Shown one piece after another: positions 26,051 to 35,089 of a DNA stretch of 64,000 nucleotides. The stretch spans positions 744,001 to 808,000 of the forward strand of contig NZ_CP062008.1 in NCBI RefSeq assembly GCF_005670685.2. The letters are read 5' to 3'. The notes beneath the pieces are model-generated. The model was not told the DNA's origin. It did not search any database and saw only the letters and a list, made by a program, of their open reading frames with translations. This DNA comes from Mycolicibacterium mucogenicum DSM 44124 (GTDB lineage: Bacteria; Actinomycetota; Actinomycetes; Mycobacteriales; Mycobacteriaceae). Made by a program: the position numbers and the translations under genes. Numbering within the stretch: the stretch's first letter is position 1; every line of letters begins with the position of its first letter.

Positions 26051-27246
26051 GAAGCCTCCTGGGCCGACCCGATGACAAAGCTGACGGTGGTGGCGGTGCT
26101 GCCACCGAAGTTCAAGGTGCCGAACGTCTTCGCACCCTCGACCTGATAGTCGCCCGCAGTGCCGCTGACCTGTTTGGCGGCGTCGAGCAGCATCCGGACC
26201 CCGGAGGCGCCGACCGGATGTCCGCCGCCGATCAGGCCGCCGCTGGGATTGACCGGCAGCCGGCCACCGATCTCGATTTCGCCGTTCTCGATGGCTTTCC
26301 ACGATTCGCCCGGGCCCGTCAGGCCCAGGTGGTCGATAGCCAGATACTCACTGGGCGTGAAGCAGTCGTGCACCTCGACGCCATCGAGGTCGTCGAGGCC
26401 GACCCGTGCCCGTTCGAAGGCATCGAGGACGGCGCGGCGCACGTGCGGTAGGACGTACGGGTCGTCGGCGGCGTGGGTGAGCTTCTGCTGCAACCCCAGT
26501 CCGACGGTGCGGTGGCCCCAGCCGGCGATGCGGGCGATGGGCCGGACCGTGGGGTGATTGCGCCGGAAGTTGTCGTTCACGAGGACGACGGCGGCGCCGC
26601 CGTCGGTCATCTGGCTGCAGTCCAGCCGCCGGATGCGGCCTTCGACAGGCGGATTGGATGCCGGATCGACGGACCAGGACCGTGTCTGGGCGTTCGGGTT
26701 GCGCTTGGCGTTGGCGTAGTTCAGGGCGGAGATGGCGTCGAGATGGCGGTCGTCGAGGCTGTAACGGCGGTCGTATTCGTCGGCGACGAGGCTGAACATG
26801 TACGGCCACATGAATTGTGCGTCCGTGCCCTCGTGGCCGGCCCATGCCGCGGCGCCGAGATGCTGTGCGGCGGTATCCCCGGGCACCGTCTTCTCCAGTT
26901 CGACGCCGAGAACGAGCGCGCTGTCATAGGTGCCGGAGCGCAGATCGGCCATGGCGGCGAGGGTCGCCACGCCGCCCGACGCGCAAGCGGCCTCGTGCCG
27001 GGTGGCCGGGGTCTCCCAGAACTCCTCGTCGATGGTCGCGGGCATCGCGCCGAGGTGACCTTGTGCGGTGAACATCTCGCCGAAGGCGTTCGCGACGTGG
27101 ATGACCCCGATATCCGCGGCCCGCACCTCGGCAACGGTCAAGGTTTCGCGGACCACCTCCGCGGTCAGGCCGGCGAAGTCCACACCTTCTCGGTGCAGGT
27201 TACGGGCGAAATCACTCTGGTAGCCGCCCAGGATCCAGACGTCCAT
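26047..27246 (-). CDS. Thiolase-like acetyl-CoA acetyltransferase/lipid-transfer protein (Rv0914c type)
   Basis: A 399-residue thiolase-fold protein. The active-site cysteine region is EAACASGGVATLAAM near residue 87, the histidine motif is EVHDCFTPSEYLAIDHLGL near residue 290, and the C-terminal GGHPVGASGVRM motif is intact. The second C-terminal cysteine of degradative thiolases is not in the usual CGGGG context (it reads FGTLNFGG), as in SCP-x/lipid-carrier-type thiolases. It heads a three-gene operon with the carotenoid oxygenase and tandem HxlR genes, each overlapping by 1-4 bp. It matches Rv0914c by order and size. ATG 27246 has no strong RBS. Confidence 0.85.
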   Translation of the reverse strand: MDVWILGGYQSDFARNLHREGVDFAGLTAEVVRETLTVAEVRAADIGVIHVANAFGEMFTAQGHLGAMPATIDEEFWETPATRHEAACASGGVATLAAMADLRSGTYDSALVLGVELEKTVPGDTAAQHLGAAAWAGHEGTDAQFMWPYMFSLVADEYDRRYSLDDRHLDAISALNYANAKRNPNAQTRSWSVDPASNPPVEGRIRRLDCSQMTDGGAAVVLVNDNFRRNHPTVRPIARIAGWGHRTVGLGLQQKLTHAADDPYVLPHVRRAVLDAFERARVGLDDLDGVEVHDCFTPSEYLAIDHLGLTGPGESWKAIENGEIEIGGRLPVNPSGGLIGGGHPVGASGVRMLLDAAKQVSGTAGDYQVEGAKTFGTLNFGGSTATTVSFVIGSAQEAS

Positions 27247-27354
27247 TCCGGGCACGTTACTACAACTAAGAGAGTGACTGAACCCTCCGGCGAAACGGGC
27301 CGAAAAAGTTCGGAAAAACTGTCCCGATCCGGCCCGCCGGGTGCTCCTACCTAC

Positions 27355-27615
27355 ATGAACATTCACTGGCGGCACCAGCACACCGCGACTATCACCGATG
27401 GGCCGACCTACGAGATCGTCGACCAGCTCCACGATCGCCACGCTGTCGGCGTCACCGCGGACCGTGTCGCGGCGACGGTGGCGGGCTGGCTCGCCGAACT
27501 GGATGTGCAGAGCCCGTTGACCGACGAACTCGCCCGCGCGACGCAGCGCGGTGACTGGCCCACCACCCACACCATCTGCGACCAGCTGTCCATCGACCTG
27601 ATGATCGCGGCCTGA
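27355..27615 (+). CDS. Conserved-looking 86-aa hypothetical protein
   Basis: An 86-residue soluble protein beginning MNIHWRHQHTATITDGPTY and rich in Asp, Thr and His, with the segment ADRVAATVAGWLAELDVQSP. No domain is recognised. ATG 27355 is the first methionine giving a plausible protein; no clear Shine-Dalgarno sequence precedes it. It ends 8 bp before the convergent K+ channel gene. The large frame upstream is antisense to the thiolase gene and not coding. Confidence 0.5.
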   Translation: MNIHWRHQHTATITDGPTYEIVDQLHDRHAVGVTADRVAATVAGWLAELDVQSPLTDELARATQRGDWPTTHTICDQLSIDLMIAA

Positions 27616-27623
27616 CGGTGGCG

Positions 27624-29303
27624 CTACGGCGTCCGCTGGCCGGTGAGCAGCGTCTCGATCAACTCGCGGTACGGGCCGACCAGATACGCGGTGTCGCCGG
27701 CGCACAGTTGGGCGTCGCGCCGCGGTCGCTGCAGCGTGGTGCCCGCCCGCGCGATGGCGATGACCCGGATCTGCGTCGGCACTTCGCCCATCCGCATGCC
27801 GTCGAGCGCGCTGCCCGCGTCGACGTGGACGCCGCCCACCGTGAACGACTGCTGGCCCACCGAGAAGGTGCCCAGCACCTGTAGCCCCATCGCCGCGCCG
27901 ACGAACCACGGGGCCGCCAGCTCGACCGTCGACCGGACGTGTGCGAAGCCGAAGCGCCCCGCCACCGCCGCGCCGAGGGTGCGGTCGTAGATGCGCAACA
28001 CCAGCGGGACGTCGGGCCGGTCGATCTCCGGCAGCACCCGGGGACTGAGCATCTCGCGCAGCACGATGCCGGTCTCGATGTTGACCATGTCGTCCTGCGT
28101 CAGCACCGCGACGGCGCGCGCCCGGTCCAGCCGGGCCAGCTCCAGCGTCTGCCGCAGGGTGGCGTCGCCGAAGATCACCGGGACGTCCAGTTGGGCGGCC
28201 TGCGCCAGGAACCGGTTGGACTCGTCACGTTCGATGACGGCGACGTCGTAGCCGGCCGCGGCCAGGTCGCTGACCACCCGGATACCGAACGAGCCGAGGC
28301 CCACCACGACGATGTGGTTGCGCAGATGCTGCACCCGCCGGCGCCCGGACGAGTTGCCGAGCCGACGGGACAACAGCGCGTCGGCGACGAACGCGACCAG
28401 GATCGCGGTCGTGGTGACGCCGGCGAACATGAGCCCGATGCCCCACAGCCGCAACCAGGTTGGTTGATGCATGAAGCTGAAGTCGCCGTAGCCGACCGTC
28501 GCAATGGTCTCGGTGGAGAAGTACAGCGCATCGATCCAGCTCATGCCGGCCGGGTTGTGATACGCGAAGCGCAGCAACACCGTCGACCCGAGCAGCAGCG
28601 ACATCGACGTGCCGAGGGCCCACCAGAAGATGGGGTTGATGTCGTCGCGCATGACGCGCAGCGTGTCGATCACGCGCCGCGGCCATGGGCGGTGGGTTCG
28701 GTTGCTCAACGGGCGCGGCACGGTGATGCCGGCGTCGGCGAGTTCGTCGGCGGTGCCGATCATGGCAGTCCAGTCGCCGACGCGCACCTCGAAATCCCTA
28801 CCGGGACAGGGTGTCACCTCGCCGGGTGAGTCCGAGTTCTCACCGCGGACGACGGCGACGGGCGCCAGGTCGCCGAACATCTCCCGCAGCGTGGCGTCGC
28901 GCGGGGCGTCGGTGCCGGAGATGACGTAGTCGACGCCGGCCACCGAGATGGTGTGGGTGGTGCGGGCCAGGCAGGCCTCCACGACCGACGGTGCGGCCAG
29001 GTCGGCGACGTCGAGCACCGCGCCCGGACCGTTGTCCTGCGCCACCGCGGCGCGCAGCACGCTGTTGGCCAGCCGCGTCACCACCCGGACGGTGGGGTTG
29101 AGTTCCCTTGCCAGCAGCGCTATTTCGAGGTTGACGGCATCGTCGTCACCGGCGCAGACGATCGCGGCGGCGCTGGTGACGATGGCCGCCTTGAGGCCGG
29201 CGGGTTCGTGGATCGTCACGACGGTGGCGCCCGCCGTCTGCAACCCCTCGGTGATCCGGTTGGCCAGCGCGTCGGTGCCGCAGACAATGACGTGCCCTTG
29301 CAT
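27624..29303 (-). CDS. K+ channel with TrkA-N/RCK domains on both sides of the pore
   Basis: A 559-residue protein with an N-terminal NAD-binding TrkA-N-like domain (about 1-125, VIVCGTDALANRITEGL), a two-helix ion-channel module with the selectivity filter ATVGYGDF (about 265-275), a second TrkA-N domain (HIVVVGLGSFGIRVVSDL, about 330-450) and a C-terminal TrkA-C-like part (LCAGDTAYLVGPYREL). The TVGYGD filter predicts K+ selectivity; RCK domains gate such pores by nucleotide or ion binding. A complete TrkA-N module before the pore is unusual, since most bacterial channels have RCK only after it. The cupin gene is 5 bp upstream on the same strand. Confidence 0.88.
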   Translation of the reverse strand: MQGHVIVCGTDALANRITEGLQTAGATVVTIHEPAGLKAAIVTSAAAIVCAGDDDAVNLEIALLARELNPTVRVVTRLANSVLRAAVAQDNGPGAVLDVADLAAPSVVEACLARTTHTISVAGVDYVISGTDAPRDATLREMFGDLAPVAVVRGENSDSPGEVTPCPGRDFEVRVGDWTAMIGTADELADAGITVPRPLSNRTHRPWPRRVIDTLRVMRDDINPIFWWALGTSMSLLLGSTVLLRFAYHNPAGMSWIDALYFSTETIATVGYGDFSFMHQPTWLRLWGIGLMFAGVTTTAILVAFVADALLSRRLGNSSGRRRVQHLRNHIVVVGLGSFGIRVVSDLAAAGYDVAVIERDESNRFLAQAAQLDVPVIFGDATLRQTLELARLDRARAVAVLTQDDMVNIETGIVLREMLSPRVLPEIDRPDVPLVLRIYDRTLGAAVAGRFGFAHVRSTVELAAPWFVGAAMGLQVLGTFSVGQQSFTVGGVHVDAGSALDGMRMGEVPTQIRVIAIARAGTTLQRPRRDAQLCAGDTAYLVGPYRELIETLLTGQRTP

Positions 29304-29308
29304 GTGCC

Positions 29309-29749
29309 CTACTGACCAACCAGCGCGAAGTCGGCGAAGTCGAAGCCGGGCACCACGACACAGCTCACCAGGGTGGGTTCATCGTCACGGGGACGCGCCC
29401 GCTGCCAGTGCCCCGGCGGAACCAGCGCCTGCGGTCGCTCGCCCGCCGCGACGTCCGCCCCCAGCAGCACGGTCTCCGCGGTCGCCTGCTCCGGCCCGAC
29501 CTCCAGCAGCAGCGGACTGCCGCGGTGGAACAGCCACAGTTCGGCGCTGTGCACGGTGTGCCAGGCGGACTGCTGCCCGGGCATCAGCAGGAACAGGATC
29601 GCGGTCCCGGCGCTGCGCGGACCGGAATACTGCGCGGGCAGCGCGGATTGGGGGACGGTCAGGTCGCTGCGCCAGGTCTCGCAGTACCAGCCACCTTCCG
29701 GATGCGGCGACAGGTCGAGCTGCCGCGCCCAATCGGGCAGATCGGTCAT
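29309..29749 (-). CDS. Cupin-family protein (DUF985/Cupin_5)
   Basis: A 146-residue single-domain beta-barrel protein. The pattern LSPHPEGGWYCETWRS at residues 13-28, followed by TAILFLLMPGQQSAWHTVHSAELWLFHRG and LVPPGHWQRARP, is typical of the Cupin_5 (DUF985) family. Function is generally unknown; some members bind metal at the WHxxxxxELW histidine/glutamate. The gap to the downstream channel gene is 5 bp, so they are probably co-transcribed. Confidence 0.82.
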   Translation of the reverse strand: MTDLPDWARQLDLSPHPEGGWYCETWRSDLTVPQSALPAQYSGPRSAGTAILFLLMPGQQSAWHTVHSAELWLFHRGSPLLLEVGPEQATAETVLLGADVAAGERPQALVPPGHWQRARPRDDEPTLVSCVVVPGFDFADFALVGQ

Positions 29750-29811
29750 GGCACTTGAGGCTACGGCTGATCAGCTGTGTCGGCCTGCCGGATGGTCGAT
29801 ACGCTCATGTC

Positions 29812-30222
29812 ATGGAACGGTTGCGGCCCGCCTGGATCGTCGCGCTGTGCGCGTTGGTGCTGTTGGTCAGTGCCTGGTTGCCGTGGCTGCAGAGCCCGGC
29901 CGGGCATGCGAACGCCATCGGCGGCAAGGTCGGGCACATCACTGTTCCGCCACCGGGTTTCGGTGTCGGGCAGCTGATGGTGCTGCTGTCCTCATGCCTG
30001 CTCGTGGCGGCCACGATGGCGGCGCGTCACCTGTCCTCGCGCGCTGCTTCCGTTGTGGCCCTGGTGCTTTCGGCCGGCCTGACGGCGCTGGGGGTCTGGT
30101 ATCACGTGCTGTACGTGCACAGCCCGGTGGTCGCGTCGTACGGGCTGTACGTCGGTCTGGCGTCCGCCGTGCTGGCGATCGTGCTGTCGGTGTTGGCCTC
30201 CGTCGTCGCCTGGCGGTCGTGA
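29812..30222 (+). CDS. Small integral membrane protein, four predicted helices
   Basis: A 136-residue hydrophobic protein with four likely transmembrane helices (about 8-26, 45-63, 70-95 and 105-132) and a short extracytoplasmic loop after helix 1 (SPAGHANAIGGKVGHITVPPPGFG). No enzyme motif. ATG 29812 is preceded by a second in-frame-unrelated ATG and lacks a strong RBS. The stop overlaps the ATG of the acetyltransferase gene (TGATG), so the two are coupled. Function unknown. Confidence 0.7.
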   Translation: MERLRPAWIVALCALVLLVSAWLPWLQSPAGHANAIGGKVGHITVPPPGFGVGQLMVLLSSCLLVAATMAARHLSSRAASVVALVLSAGLTALGVWYHVLYVHSPVVASYGLYVGLASAVLAIVLSVLASVVAWRS

Positions 30223-30809
30223 TGGGTTTCGTCGAACCCGTCGTGCTGACGGGGCAGCGGTGGGTGACGCTGGAACCGCTCACGACCGATCACATCCCCG
30301 AGATCGCCGAGGCGGCCGCCGATGGGGACCCGGGCCGGTTGTGGTTCACCTCCGCGCCCTCGCCGGCGACGGCAGGGGAGTGGGTGCAGGCCCGGCTGGC
30401 GGTGCAGCGCCCGGATACCGGGCTGACGTTCGTCGTGCGCGCGCTCGACGGCCGGCTCATCGGGTCGTCCAGCTACCTCAATGTGGACGGTCCGAACCGG
30501 CGCCTGGAGATCGGCGCCACCTGGTATGTCGAGTCTGTTCGGCGGACCGGGGTGAACACCGAAGCCAAGCTCCTGCTGCTCTGGCACGCTTTTGAAGCGC
30601 TCGACTGTATAGCAGTGGAGCTGCGAACTCACTTCTTCAACTCGGCGAGTCGCGCGGCAATTGAGCGGCTCGGAGCCAAGCTCGACGGGGTGTTGCGCTC
30701 GCACCAGTTGCTCAGTGACGGCTCCCGCCGTGACACCGTGGTGTATTCGATCCTCGATGTCGAATGGCCCGCAGTGCGCAACAACCTGCAATTCCGCCTG
30801 AACCGGTAA
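30222..30809 (+). CDS. GNAT family N-acetyltransferase (RimJ/RimL-like)
   Basis: A 195-residue GNAT protein of the RimJ/RimL type: TLEPLTTDHIPEIAEA opens the fold, RLIGSSSYLNVDGPNRRLEIGATWYVESVRRTGVNTEAKLLLLWHAFE covers the central strand and acetyl-CoA loop, and VELRTHFFNSASRAAIERLGAKLDGVLR is the C-terminal signature for this subgroup. It would acetylate an N-terminus or small amine with acetyl-CoA. ATG 30222 overlaps the preceding stop by one base. Substrate unknown. Confidence 0.85.
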   Translation: MGFVEPVVLTGQRWVTLEPLTTDHIPEIAEAAADGDPGRLWFTSAPSPATAGEWVQARLAVQRPDTGLTFVVRALDGRLIGSSSYLNVDGPNRRLEIGATWYVESVRRTGVNTEAKLLLLWHAFEALDCIAVELRTHFFNSASRAAIERLGAKLDGVLRSHQLLSDGSRRDTVVYSILDVEWPAVRNNLQFRLNR

Positions 30810-30947
30810 CTTCCCCCGACCCCGTGATCAGCATCTCTTGAGCAAAACTTGACAGTTTGCCAAGCTATGTTTTTGAATTCGTGTCTAATCGTGACCGAAT
30901 TGTGATTTGATCCAAGCATCGGTTCGTTCGCTTGATCGGGGGGACGG

Positions 30948-31493
30948 ATGTACGCAATGAGCTTCAAGTCGTATGCGGGTGTCATGCTCGCGGCCGCGTT
31001 GATCGCCGGCGCGGGGGTCGCGGCTGCGCCCCCGAGCAACGCCGATTCGGCGTCGTACGTCGACCCCATGTCCTACGGTCAGCAGACCGGTCAGCCAGCC
31101 GGCCAGCAGTACGCCGGCCCCGCCCGGACCATGGGTGCGATCCAGGCCTCCAACTCCGGCTGGCCGGGTCAGTGCACCTGGGGTGCACTGCAGAAGGCCT
31201 TCGAGAATGTGGGCTATTACCCGGACATTCACGGCAACGCCCGGGTCTGGGCCGACTCCGCGCGCTCCCGTGGCTGGACGGTCGTGGACGAGCCGCAGGC
31301 CCGGTCCATCGCGGTATACCCGGCCGAACTGCCCGGAGTGAGCCAGTACGGCCACGTGGCGTGGGTGAACTCGGTGTCCGGCCGCTGGATCAACATCACC
31401 GAGATGAACAACGAGTCCCACGGCGGGCCGTTCGCCTGGTGGACGCGCGACACCCAGCACATCCCGGGGATGAGCTACATCCTCATTCCCTGA
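30948..31493 (+). CDS. Secreted CHAP-domain protein
   Basis: A 181-residue protein with a signal peptide (basic start, hydrophobic run to about residue 27, cleavage near AAAPPSNADS), a Gln/Gly/Pro-rich linker (35-60) and a C-terminal CHAP domain. The catalytic cysteine is likely Cys76 in GQCTWGALQ and the histidine lies in YGHVAWVN near residue 134; SGRWINITEMN is the typical C-terminal strand. CHAP proteins are amidases or endopeptidases of peptidoglycan, so an exported cell-wall hydrolase is likely. A purine-rich GGGGGGA precedes ATG 30948; ATG 30957 is an alternative. TTGACA at 30849-30854 may be part of its promoter. Confidence 0.85.
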   Translation: MYAMSFKSYAGVMLAAALIAGAGVAAAPPSNADSASYVDPMSYGQQTGQPAGQQYAGPARTMGAIQASNSGWPGQCTWGALQKAFENVGYYPDIHGNARVWADSARSRGWTVVDEPQARSIAVYPAELPGVSQYGHVAWVNSVSGRWINITEMNNESHGGPFAWWTRDTQHIPGMSYILIP

Positions 31494-31499
31494 GCGCCG

Positions 31500-32552
31500 C
31501 TACGGCCGCGCTTCGAAGACGAGGTTGAACGGCGTCTCGGTAGCGCGCCGGAATCGCGTGAAGCCGCTCTTGTCGACGACGACGTCGCGCAGCCTGGCCT
31601 CGCCGGCCTGCGCGCCGAGCGCCGGTCCGTTCCGGGCGAGTGACACCGGTACACAGATCTGCGATGAGGCGCCGTACATCATGCGGCCGATCGGATTCAT
31701 GTTGTCCTGCACCTGATCCCCGGCGAACGGCTCGACGATCATCGCGATGCCGTCGTCGTTGAGTGCGGCCCGGGTGTGCCGCATGGCGCCGACCGGATCG
31801 CCCATGTCGTGCAGGCAGTCGAAGAACGCGATCAGGTCAAAACCGTTGTCCGCGTAGCTCGTTGCGTCGGCGACTTCGAAGCGCGCGTTCGTCACTCCGG
31901 CTTCCTCGGCGTGTTCGGCGGCGACGTGTATCGATTCGGGGTGGTAGTCGTAGCCGATGAAGGTCGAGTTCGGGTAGGTCTGCGCCATCAGGATGGTGCT
32001 GACGCCGTGGCCGCAGCCGACGTCGGCCACCTTGGCTCCGGACTCGAGGCGTTCGATTGCGCCGTCGAGCGCCGGGAGCCAGGAGCCGACGAGTTCGGCG
32101 TTGTAGCCGGCGCGGAAGAACCGCTCGGTGCCGGTGAACAGGCACGGATGGTGCTCACCCCATTCGAGGCCGCCGCCGGTCCTGAAGTTCTCGGTCGTGC
32201 GGTCGAGGACGTGGAACACCGCTTCGACGATGTTGTAGGCGCCCGGGATGTCGACCGGTCCGTTCGGGTCGGCGAGGCAGGCGGCTTGTTCCGGGGTCAT
32301 CGACCAGGTGGCGCTGGCCGCATCGAATTGGACATAGCCGCCGGCGGCCTGGTTGGCGAGCCACTCGCGGACGTAGCGCTCCACCGTGCCGGTCTTCTCG
32401 GCCAGCTGCGTGGCCGTGAGCGGCCCGGCTGCCAGCGCCTTGTAGAGCCCGAGTCGGTCCCCGATCAGGACCAGGCCGGCACTGATCGCGGCGCCCATGT
32501 CGCCGATCGCCTTGCCGAGAAATTCGTTGAGCTTGTCTTCATCCACAGTCAT
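31500..32552 (-). CDS. SAM-dependent methyltransferase with N-terminal winged helix (Rv2258c-like)
   Basis: A 350-residue protein with an N-terminal helical/winged-helix dimerisation domain (about 20-100, with LYKALAAGPLTATQLAEKTGTVERYVREWLANQAAGGYV) and a class I methyltransferase domain whose SAM motif is VADVGCGHGVSTILMA near residue 178. FDLIAFFDCLHDMGDP is the post-motif strand. The architecture matches small-molecule O- or N-methyltransferases such as Rv2258c. GGAGG precedes ATG 32552; the longer frame to 32615 has no RBS. Substrate unknown. Its stop is 4 bp from the convergent CHAP gene. Confidence 0.85.
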   Translation of the reverse strand: MTVDEDKLNEFLGKAIGDMGAAISAGLVLIGDRLGLYKALAAGPLTATQLAEKTGTVERYVREWLANQAAGGYVQFDAASATWSMTPEQAACLADPNGPVDIPGAYNIVEAVFHVLDRTTENFRTGGGLEWGEHHPCLFTGTERFFRAGYNAELVGSWLPALDGAIERLESGAKVADVGCGHGVSTILMAQTYPNSTFIGYDYHPESIHVAAEHAEEAGVTNARFEVADATSYADNGFDLIAFFDCLHDMGDPVGAMRHTRAALNDDGIAMIVEPFAGDQVQDNMNPIGRMMYGASSQICVPVSLARNGPALGAQAGEARLRDVVVDKSGFTRFRRATETPFNLVFEARP

Positions 32553-32762
32553 TGTCTGGACCTCCAGAAATGTGGTTGCCAGCTTGACTGTACGACTGCG
32601 GAAATTCCTGGACAATGCGTAGTTTTTCGACGGTTGAACGCGTGCTGCGGCAATTGGTGCGCGGGCGACGTGCGATTCGGATTCGGGGCATCTCCGACCG
32701 ATCCGCGGCGCCGAATGTTATTGATCAAGGGTGTTCGTATCGGCCGGCGTCCAGGTTCGCCA

Positions 32763-34601
32763 GTGACTCACCAGATGTGGATCGTCGTCGGCATCCTGGC
32801 CGGCGCCATCGGCCTGTTCGTATGGGGACGTCCGCGCGCCGACATCGTCGGGGTGCTCGTCGTCGTCGCATTGATGAGTACGGGAGTGCTGACCCCGGCC
32901 GAGGCGCTGGCCGGCTTCGGCTCGCCGGTGGTGATTCTGTTGGCCGGCATATTCATCGTCAGCGCGGGCCTGGTCAACACCGGGATCACGCAGCGGCTCG
33001 GTGAGTTCGTCGTCAAGGTCGGTGGCCGCAGCGAAGCTCGGCTCGTCGCGTTGATCATGGTCCTGTCGGCCGGTATCGGGTCGGTCATGAACTCGTCGGC
33101 GATCGTCTCGATGCTCATCCCCGTGGTGCTCACCGTCACGGCCGCAACAGGTTTGAACCGCAAGCGCATGCTGATGCCGCTGTGTGTGGCCGTCATGATC
33201 AGCGGCATGATGACGTCGATCGCATCGTCGCCGAACATCATCATCGAGGGCATCCTCAGTCAGCGCGGCATCACGCCGACGCTCGGCTTCTTCGGCTTCA
33301 CCCCGTTCGGTGTCGTCACGCTCGCGGTGAGCGTCGTGTTCATGCTCGTGATCGGGCGTAACCTCTTGAGCCGCAACCGGACCGGTGCGGCCGATGCGCA
33401 GGAACCCTCCACCTTCGACGTCATCGCGTCGTACGGGCTGCGGCCCCGTTGGCACCTGCTGCACGTATCCGCGGATTCGCCACTGGTCGGGCAATCGGTT
33501 GCGGCGCAACGACAATCGCTGCGCGACCGCTACGGCCTCGATCTTCTCGGCTTCGAGAAGCACGCCCACGGCCCGGCCCAGTACCTGTCGGCGCGGCCGG
33601 AAACCGTGTTCGAGGCCGGCGATCTGGTCTTCACGCTGGTCGATGAACAGCAGACCGCTGCGGTGGCGGCCGACCTGCGCTGTCAGGTGACGGGTCCGCG
33701 CGCCGAAGACGAGCGCCGCGAAGTGCTGCAGAACGTCGGGGTGGCCGAGGTGATGCTCGCGCCCGAGTCGAAGTCGATCGGCATGACGCTCGGCGACCTC
33801 GATCTGGCCGCCGCCCACAACGTGACCGTCCTGGCCGTCCGGCACCGCGGGCAGAACATCACCGAGGACCTGCCCGGCCGCACCCTCGACTTCGGTGACG
33901 CGATGCTGGTGGGCGGCAACTGGGACGACATCGAGCGGCTCAGCGATGCGCGCCAGAACTTCATCCTGTTGAACCTGCCCGCTGAATACGAGCAGCGGTT
34001 GGTCGCGCCGGGCCGGGCACGCGTCGCCGTGGCCATCCTCATCGCGATGGTCACGTGCATGGCGTTCGGCTGGCTGCCCAGTGCTGACGCGGCGCTGCTC
34101 GGAGCCCTGGCCATGGTCGGGGCGGGCTGTGTCCGCGTCGACAGCATCTACCGGTTGATCAGCTGGAGCACGCTGGTCCTGATCGCCGGGATGTTGCCGT
34201 TGGCCACGGCGCTGGCCAAAACCGGGACGACGACGCTGATCGCCCGTCACCTGGTCGACACGCTGGGCGACCTCGGTCCGACCGGCATGCTCGCGGTGGT
34301 GTTCCTGGTGACGGCGGTGGTCGCGCTGTTCATCTCGAACTCCGCGACCGCCGTGCTCATCGCGCCCGTGGCCATCGAAGCGGCGCAGGCGTTGCACGTC
34401 TCGCCGCAGGGATTCGCGATGACGGTCGCGATCGCCTGTTCCGCCGCGTTCGTGACGCCGGTGTCGTCGCCGACCAACATGCTGGTGATGGAGCCCGGCG
34501 GCTACCGGTTCTCGGACTACGCGAAAGTCGGCGTGCCCCTGCTGGCGCTGACGATGGTGATCACGGTGGTGATGGCCCGGCTGATCTACCTGCCGGGTTA
34601 G
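32763..34601 (+). CDS. SLC13-family permease with central TrkA-C domains
   Basis: A protein of about 612 residues with the CitMHS/SLC13 divalent-anion-transporter layout. Two halves of hydrophobic helices each carry an NSxA-type motif (SVMNSSAIVSMLIPVV; ISNSATAVLIAPVA) and an S-P-N loop (ASSPNIII; VSSPTNMLV). Between them lie two cytosolic TrkA-C/RCK-C domains (about 225-380). Such proteins import sulfate, dicarboxylates or related anions; the substrate is not determined. The frame is open far upstream; GTG 32763 places the first helix at the N-terminus, while ATG 32715 would add 16 residues. No clear RBS decides it. Confidence 0.85.
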   Translation: MTHQMWIVVGILAGAIGLFVWGRPRADIVGVLVVVALMSTGVLTPAEALAGFGSPVVILLAGIFIVSAGLVNTGITQRLGEFVVKVGGRSEARLVALIMVLSAGIGSVMNSSAIVSMLIPVVLTVTAATGLNRKRMLMPLCVAVMISGMMTSIASSPNIIIEGILSQRGITPTLGFFGFTPFGVVTLAVSVVFMLVIGRNLLSRNRTGAADAQEPSTFDVIASYGLRPRWHLLHVSADSPLVGQSVAAQRQSLRDRYGLDLLGFEKHAHGPAQYLSARPETVFEAGDLVFTLVDEQQTAAVAADLRCQVTGPRAEDERREVLQNVGVAEVMLAPESKSIGMTLGDLDLAAAHNVTVLAVRHRGQNITEDLPGRTLDFGDAMLVGGNWDDIERLSDARQNFILLNLPAEYEQRLVAPGRARVAVAILIAMVTCMAFGWLPSADAALLGALAMVGAGCVRVDSIYRLISWSTLVLIAGMLPLATALAKTGTTTLIARHLVDTLGDLGPTGMLAVVFLVTAVVALFISNSATAVLIAPVAIEAAQALHVSPQGFAMTVAIACSAAFVTPVSSPTNMLVMEPGGYRFSDYAKVGVPLLALTMVITVVMARLIYLPG

Positions 34602-34678
34602 CGGCCTACGTCGAGCGTGGGGGCTGACGAGGCGACACGCGAGACGGAATCTCGGCAAGCCACACGTTCGACGTGCGA

Positions 34679-34694
34679 AAAGTGCCCCCGGCAG
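34679..34694. repeat. Left direct repeat of the island (att-like)
   Basis: AAAGTGCCCCCGGCAG, identical to the sequence at the tRNA-Arg 3' end at 42768-42783. No tRNA structure surrounds this copy, so it is the duplicated partial copy expected from site-specific integration. Confidence 0.75.
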
Positions 34695-34754
34695 TGTGAT
34701 GTTTCATGGCGTGTCTCAAGACATCGGCAAAGCCCGATCGGCCAGTTTCAGCTG

Positions 34755-34890
34755 GTGTCGAAGGCTCGTCTGGTCATCACCGCGGTATTCATCGAGGGTC
34801 GGTCCCAGTCCCAAGTCGCCCGCGACTCCGGGGTCTCCCAAAGCTGGGGTGCTGGGACTGAGCGTCAGTACAGCGACCTTGACGACCATT
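34755..34890 (+). pseudogene. IS481-type transposase, N-terminal remnant
   Basis: From GTG 34755 the frame reads VSKARLVITAVFIEGRSQSQVARDSGVSQSW, the start and helix-turn-helix of IS481/integrase-core transposases. The similarity stops after SQSW and the rest of the gene (catalytic DDE core) is absent, so this is a truncated relic. The next 200 bp up to the 150-aa gene hold no supported gene. The relic starts about 60 bp inside the left repeat of the island. Confidence 0.7.
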
Positions 34891-35089
34891 GACGTTCACG
34901 TTTCAGGCTGTGACCCTAAACGAGATGGTGCACTGCGATGTTTGCGCGTGCCTAGACAGCTCTTGTGCAGATGGTGGGCTGCCAGCGTGACGAAATGGCC
35001 TGGGCGGACGGCCCGGATCTAGTTCGGACCTAACCTGCGATGGCTGAACGAATCTCAGAGGCGGACATCGCTTCCATTGAGTCGGCTGG

